Both the position numbers and the translations under genes were made by a program. The notes beneath the pieces were generated by a model, which saw only the letters and a program-made list of their open reading frames with translations, was not told the DNA's origin and made no database searches. Below, in pieces: positions 7,301 through 8,469 of a stretch of DNA of 8,469 nt. The stretch is from an uncultured Campylobacteraceae bacterium. GTDB taxonomy: Bacteria; Campylobacterota; Campylobacteria; Campylobacterales; Arcobacteraceae. Each line of letters begins with the position of its first letter. Position 1 is the first letter of the stretch. The stretch spans positions 1 to 8,469 of the forward strand of contig CAJXPH010000115.1 in assembly GCA_913057765.1 (NCBI GenBank). The letters are read 5' to 3'.

Positions 7301-7328
7301 GTAATGAATTCTAGGAAAAATTCATTAC
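7301..7328. repeat. Perfect 10-bp inverted repeat in the divergent promoter region
   Basis: GTAATGAATT at 7301-7310 is matched exactly by its reverse complement AATTCATTAC at 7319-7328, with an 8-base spacer (CTAGGAAA). It begins two bases beyond the acyltransferase ribosome binding site and lies about 70 bases from the -10 of the DUF445 gene. It could be an operator for a dimeric repressor (TetR-like operators have such sizes) or a hairpin in the 5' leader that would affect translation. The sequence does not decide between these. Confidence 0.7.
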
Positions 7329-7396
7329 AAATAAGTTACATAGAGGTTGCTTTTTAATTTTAAAAGTAGAATATTTTTATATCTTCAAACAGTTTA

Positions 7397-7405
7397 TGAT
7401 AAAAT
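7397..7405 (+). promoter_or_regulatory. Extended -10 promoter for the DUF445 gene
   Basis: TGATAAAAT gives an extended -10 (TG, one base, TAAAAT) about 34 bases before ATG 7439. There is no clear -35, but the sequence upstream is T- and A-rich. This fits housekeeping sigma-70 promoters of Campylobacterota, which depend on the -10 and AT-rich upstream DNA. Transcription would begin near 7411-7413, leaving a leader of about 26 bases with an AGGAG ribosome binding site at 7424-7428. Confidence 0.65.
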
Positions 7406-7438
7406 CGCATTTTAAATTACAATAGGAGATTCTATAAA

Positions 7439-8146
7439 ATGACAAAAACAGATATTACAAATTTTTTTACAGTTTTAATAATGGCGTACGGTTACTCAAA
7501 TGACAACAATACAGTTTTCATGATTGGGCTTTTTGCTCTAAGTGGGGCTATTACAAATACACTAGCCATTCATATGCTTTTTGAAAAGGTTCCATATCTT
7601 TATGGTTCAGGTGTTATTGAAAAAAAGTTTGAACAATTTAAAGAGGCGATTCATAACTTACTAATGAATCAATTTTTTACTCCTGAAAATTTAAAAAGGT
7701 TTTTCCAAGATGAAGTTAGTAGTGCAAAAAATACGATTGATTTTGAAAAAGTTTTAAATAAAACAGATTTTACACCAGCATATGATTCTTTAAAAGAAGC
7801 AGTAATGGAATCTAGTTTTGGTGGAATGCTTGGTATGTTTGGGGGAGAGTCTGCATTAGAACCTTTAAGAGAACCATTTACACAAAAGTTACAAGCTTCA
7901 ATAGTGGATATATCAAAAAGTGATTCTTTTCAAGTTATATTAAGTGAAGCATTGAAGTCTGATGATTTTTCGGATGATATTCATAAAAAATTAAGTTCAA
8001 TTGTAAATGCAAGACTTGATGAGTTGACACCTAGAATGGTAAAAGAACTTATTCAAAATATGATTAAAGAACATCTTGGTTGGTTAGTTATTTGGGGTGC
8101 AGTTTTTGGTGGACTTATTGGTCTTGTGTCATCAGTTTTAGTATAG
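7439..8146 (+). CDS. DUF445 family membrane protein, function unknown
   Basis: A 235-residue protein of the DUF445 family (Bacillus YheB/YtwI-like), whose biochemical role is not established. Residues 26-48 form a hydrophobic segment ending in the family signature GAITNTLAIHMLFEKVPYLYGSGVI (36-60), where many members have GALTNWLAIKMLF followed by a proline-rich stretch. EKKFEQFKEAIHNLLMNQFFTPENL (61-85) is the usual continuation. Residues 86-210 are amphipathic and probably helical, with a small glycine/methionine patch at 127-136. A C-terminal membrane helix covers about 212-235. The layout suggests two membrane anchors holding a large helical domain on one side of the inner membrane. It has its own promoter and a good ribosome binding site (AGGAG, 7424-7428), and is followed by a hairpin, so it is probably monocistronic. 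Confidence 0.85.
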   Translation: MTKTDITNFFTVLIMAYGYSNDNNTVFMIGLFALSGAITNTLAIHMLFEKVPYLYGSGVIEKKFEQFKEAIHNLLMNQFFTPENLKRFFQDEVSSAKNTIDFEKVLNKTDFTPAYDSLKEAVMESSFGGMLGMFGGESALEPLREPFTQKLQASIVDISKSDSFQVILSEALKSDDFSDDIHKKLSSIVNARLDELTPRMVKELIQNMIKEHLGWLVIWGAVFGGLIGLVSSVLV

Positions 8147-8156
8147 TCCATATTTA

Positions 8157-8178
8157 AGAGGGGTTATTATTCCCCTCT
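8157..8178. terminator. Hairpin between convergent genes, possible terminator
   Basis: AGAGGGG (8157-8163) pairs perfectly with CCCCTCT (8172-8178) around an 8-base AT loop. The GC-rich stem stands out in AT-rich DNA and starts 10 bases after the DUF445 stop, facing a convergent gene. No run of T follows on either strand, so it is not a textbook intrinsic terminator. It may act in both directions, or stabilise the 3' end of the messenger. Confidence 0.55.
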
Positions 8179-8237
8179 CTCTGTTAGCTTTGGATTTTCA
8201 ATAATATAACTAAGTGTCACTATTGATAATATGATTA

Positions 8238-8469
8238 TTATTTATTTTTAGGTGTTTCTTTTTTATCCTTTATCTTTGTTGTAAAAAAGTTTACGTACTG
8301 ATTTTGATCAAAGTTCTTATCTCTTATCTTAATGATTTTTTTTGTTTTAACCCATCCGATTTTAAGCCTTGAGAAATCAATTTCTGGAAATTTGTTTAAT
8401 ATATATTTTTTGATATTTTTTACTCTTATCTCTGCATCTTTTAGATTATCTTTATCATAAGAAACAATA
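8238..8469 (-). CDS. C-terminal end of an unidentified protein, possibly OmpA-like (runs off the window)
   Basis: An open minus-strand frame of 76 codons runs from the window edge to TAA at 8240-8238; the start lies outside the window. It carries amino-acid use typical of real genes here (rich in K, I, N, D) and is convergent with the DUF445 gene. The stretch DNLKDAEIRVKNIKKYI, then FSRLKIGW, resembles the part of OmpA/MotB C-terminal domains where N-x-LS-x-x-RA-x-x-V-x-x-YL is followed by R-x-x-x-x-G(Y/W). That domain binds peptidoglycan non-covalently in the periplasm. The usual NRRVE-like end is only loosely matched (QNQYVNFF), and a lysine-rich tail of about 12 residues follows. The family assignment is weak; that it is a coding end is more secure. 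Confidence 0.55.
   Translation of the reverse strand, partial: IVSYDKDNLKDAEIRVKNIKKYILNKFPEIDFSRLKIGWVKTKKIIKIRDKNFDQNQYVNFFTTKIKDKKETPKNK

Overview
This window is a low-GC (roughly a quarter to 30% G+C by eye), densely coding chromosomal segment. It looks like Campylobacterota (the former Epsilonproteobacteria), plausibly Arcobacteraceae. The reasons are strong A/T bias in third codon positions, the gene order folC – M23 endopeptidase – bactofilin (the folC–csd2–csd1–ccmA neighbourhood known from Helicobacter pylori), and an extended -10 promoter without an obvious -35. The family placement is inference.

The first 39 bases are not genomic. Positions 7-39 are the Illumina Nextera read-1 transposase adapter, and positions 1-6 match the end of a Nextera i5 index. 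The window therefore starts at a contig edge carrying uncut library adapter, and the first gene is a 5'-truncated folC joined to adapter sequence.

Positions 40-5581 hold a tightly packed plus-strand run that reads as one operon: folC (3' part), a membrane-anchored M23 peptidoglycan endopeptidase (Csd1/Csd2-like), a bactofilin (CcmA) starting at TTG, a 702-residue SF2 helicase, and a KefB/KefC-type cation:proton antiporter. The first four genes overlap successively by 11, 55 and 17 bp, and the antiporter follows after a 17-bp gap. The peptidase and bactofilin form a cell-shape module. The helicase has the architecture of the TOTE conflict-system primase-helicase family, but its primase-like domain appears to have lost the catalytic residues. 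It occupies the place where H. pylori has mfd, and it is the most unusual item here.

Positions 5578-7287 hold, on the minus strand, a two-domain acyltransferase (PlsC-like plus OlsB/GNAT-like; OlsF-type, probable ornithine-lipid synthesis). Its stop codon interlocks with that of the antiporter. A 151-bp divergent intergenic region (7288-7438) carries a perfect 10-bp inverted repeat next to the acyltransferase start and a promoter for the plus-strand DUF445 membrane protein (7439-8146). A GC-rich hairpin lies after that gene. The last 230 bases hold the C-terminal end of a minus-strand gene that runs off the window, possibly an OmpA-like protein.

No tRNA, rRNA, CRISPR, IS element or prophage feature was seen.
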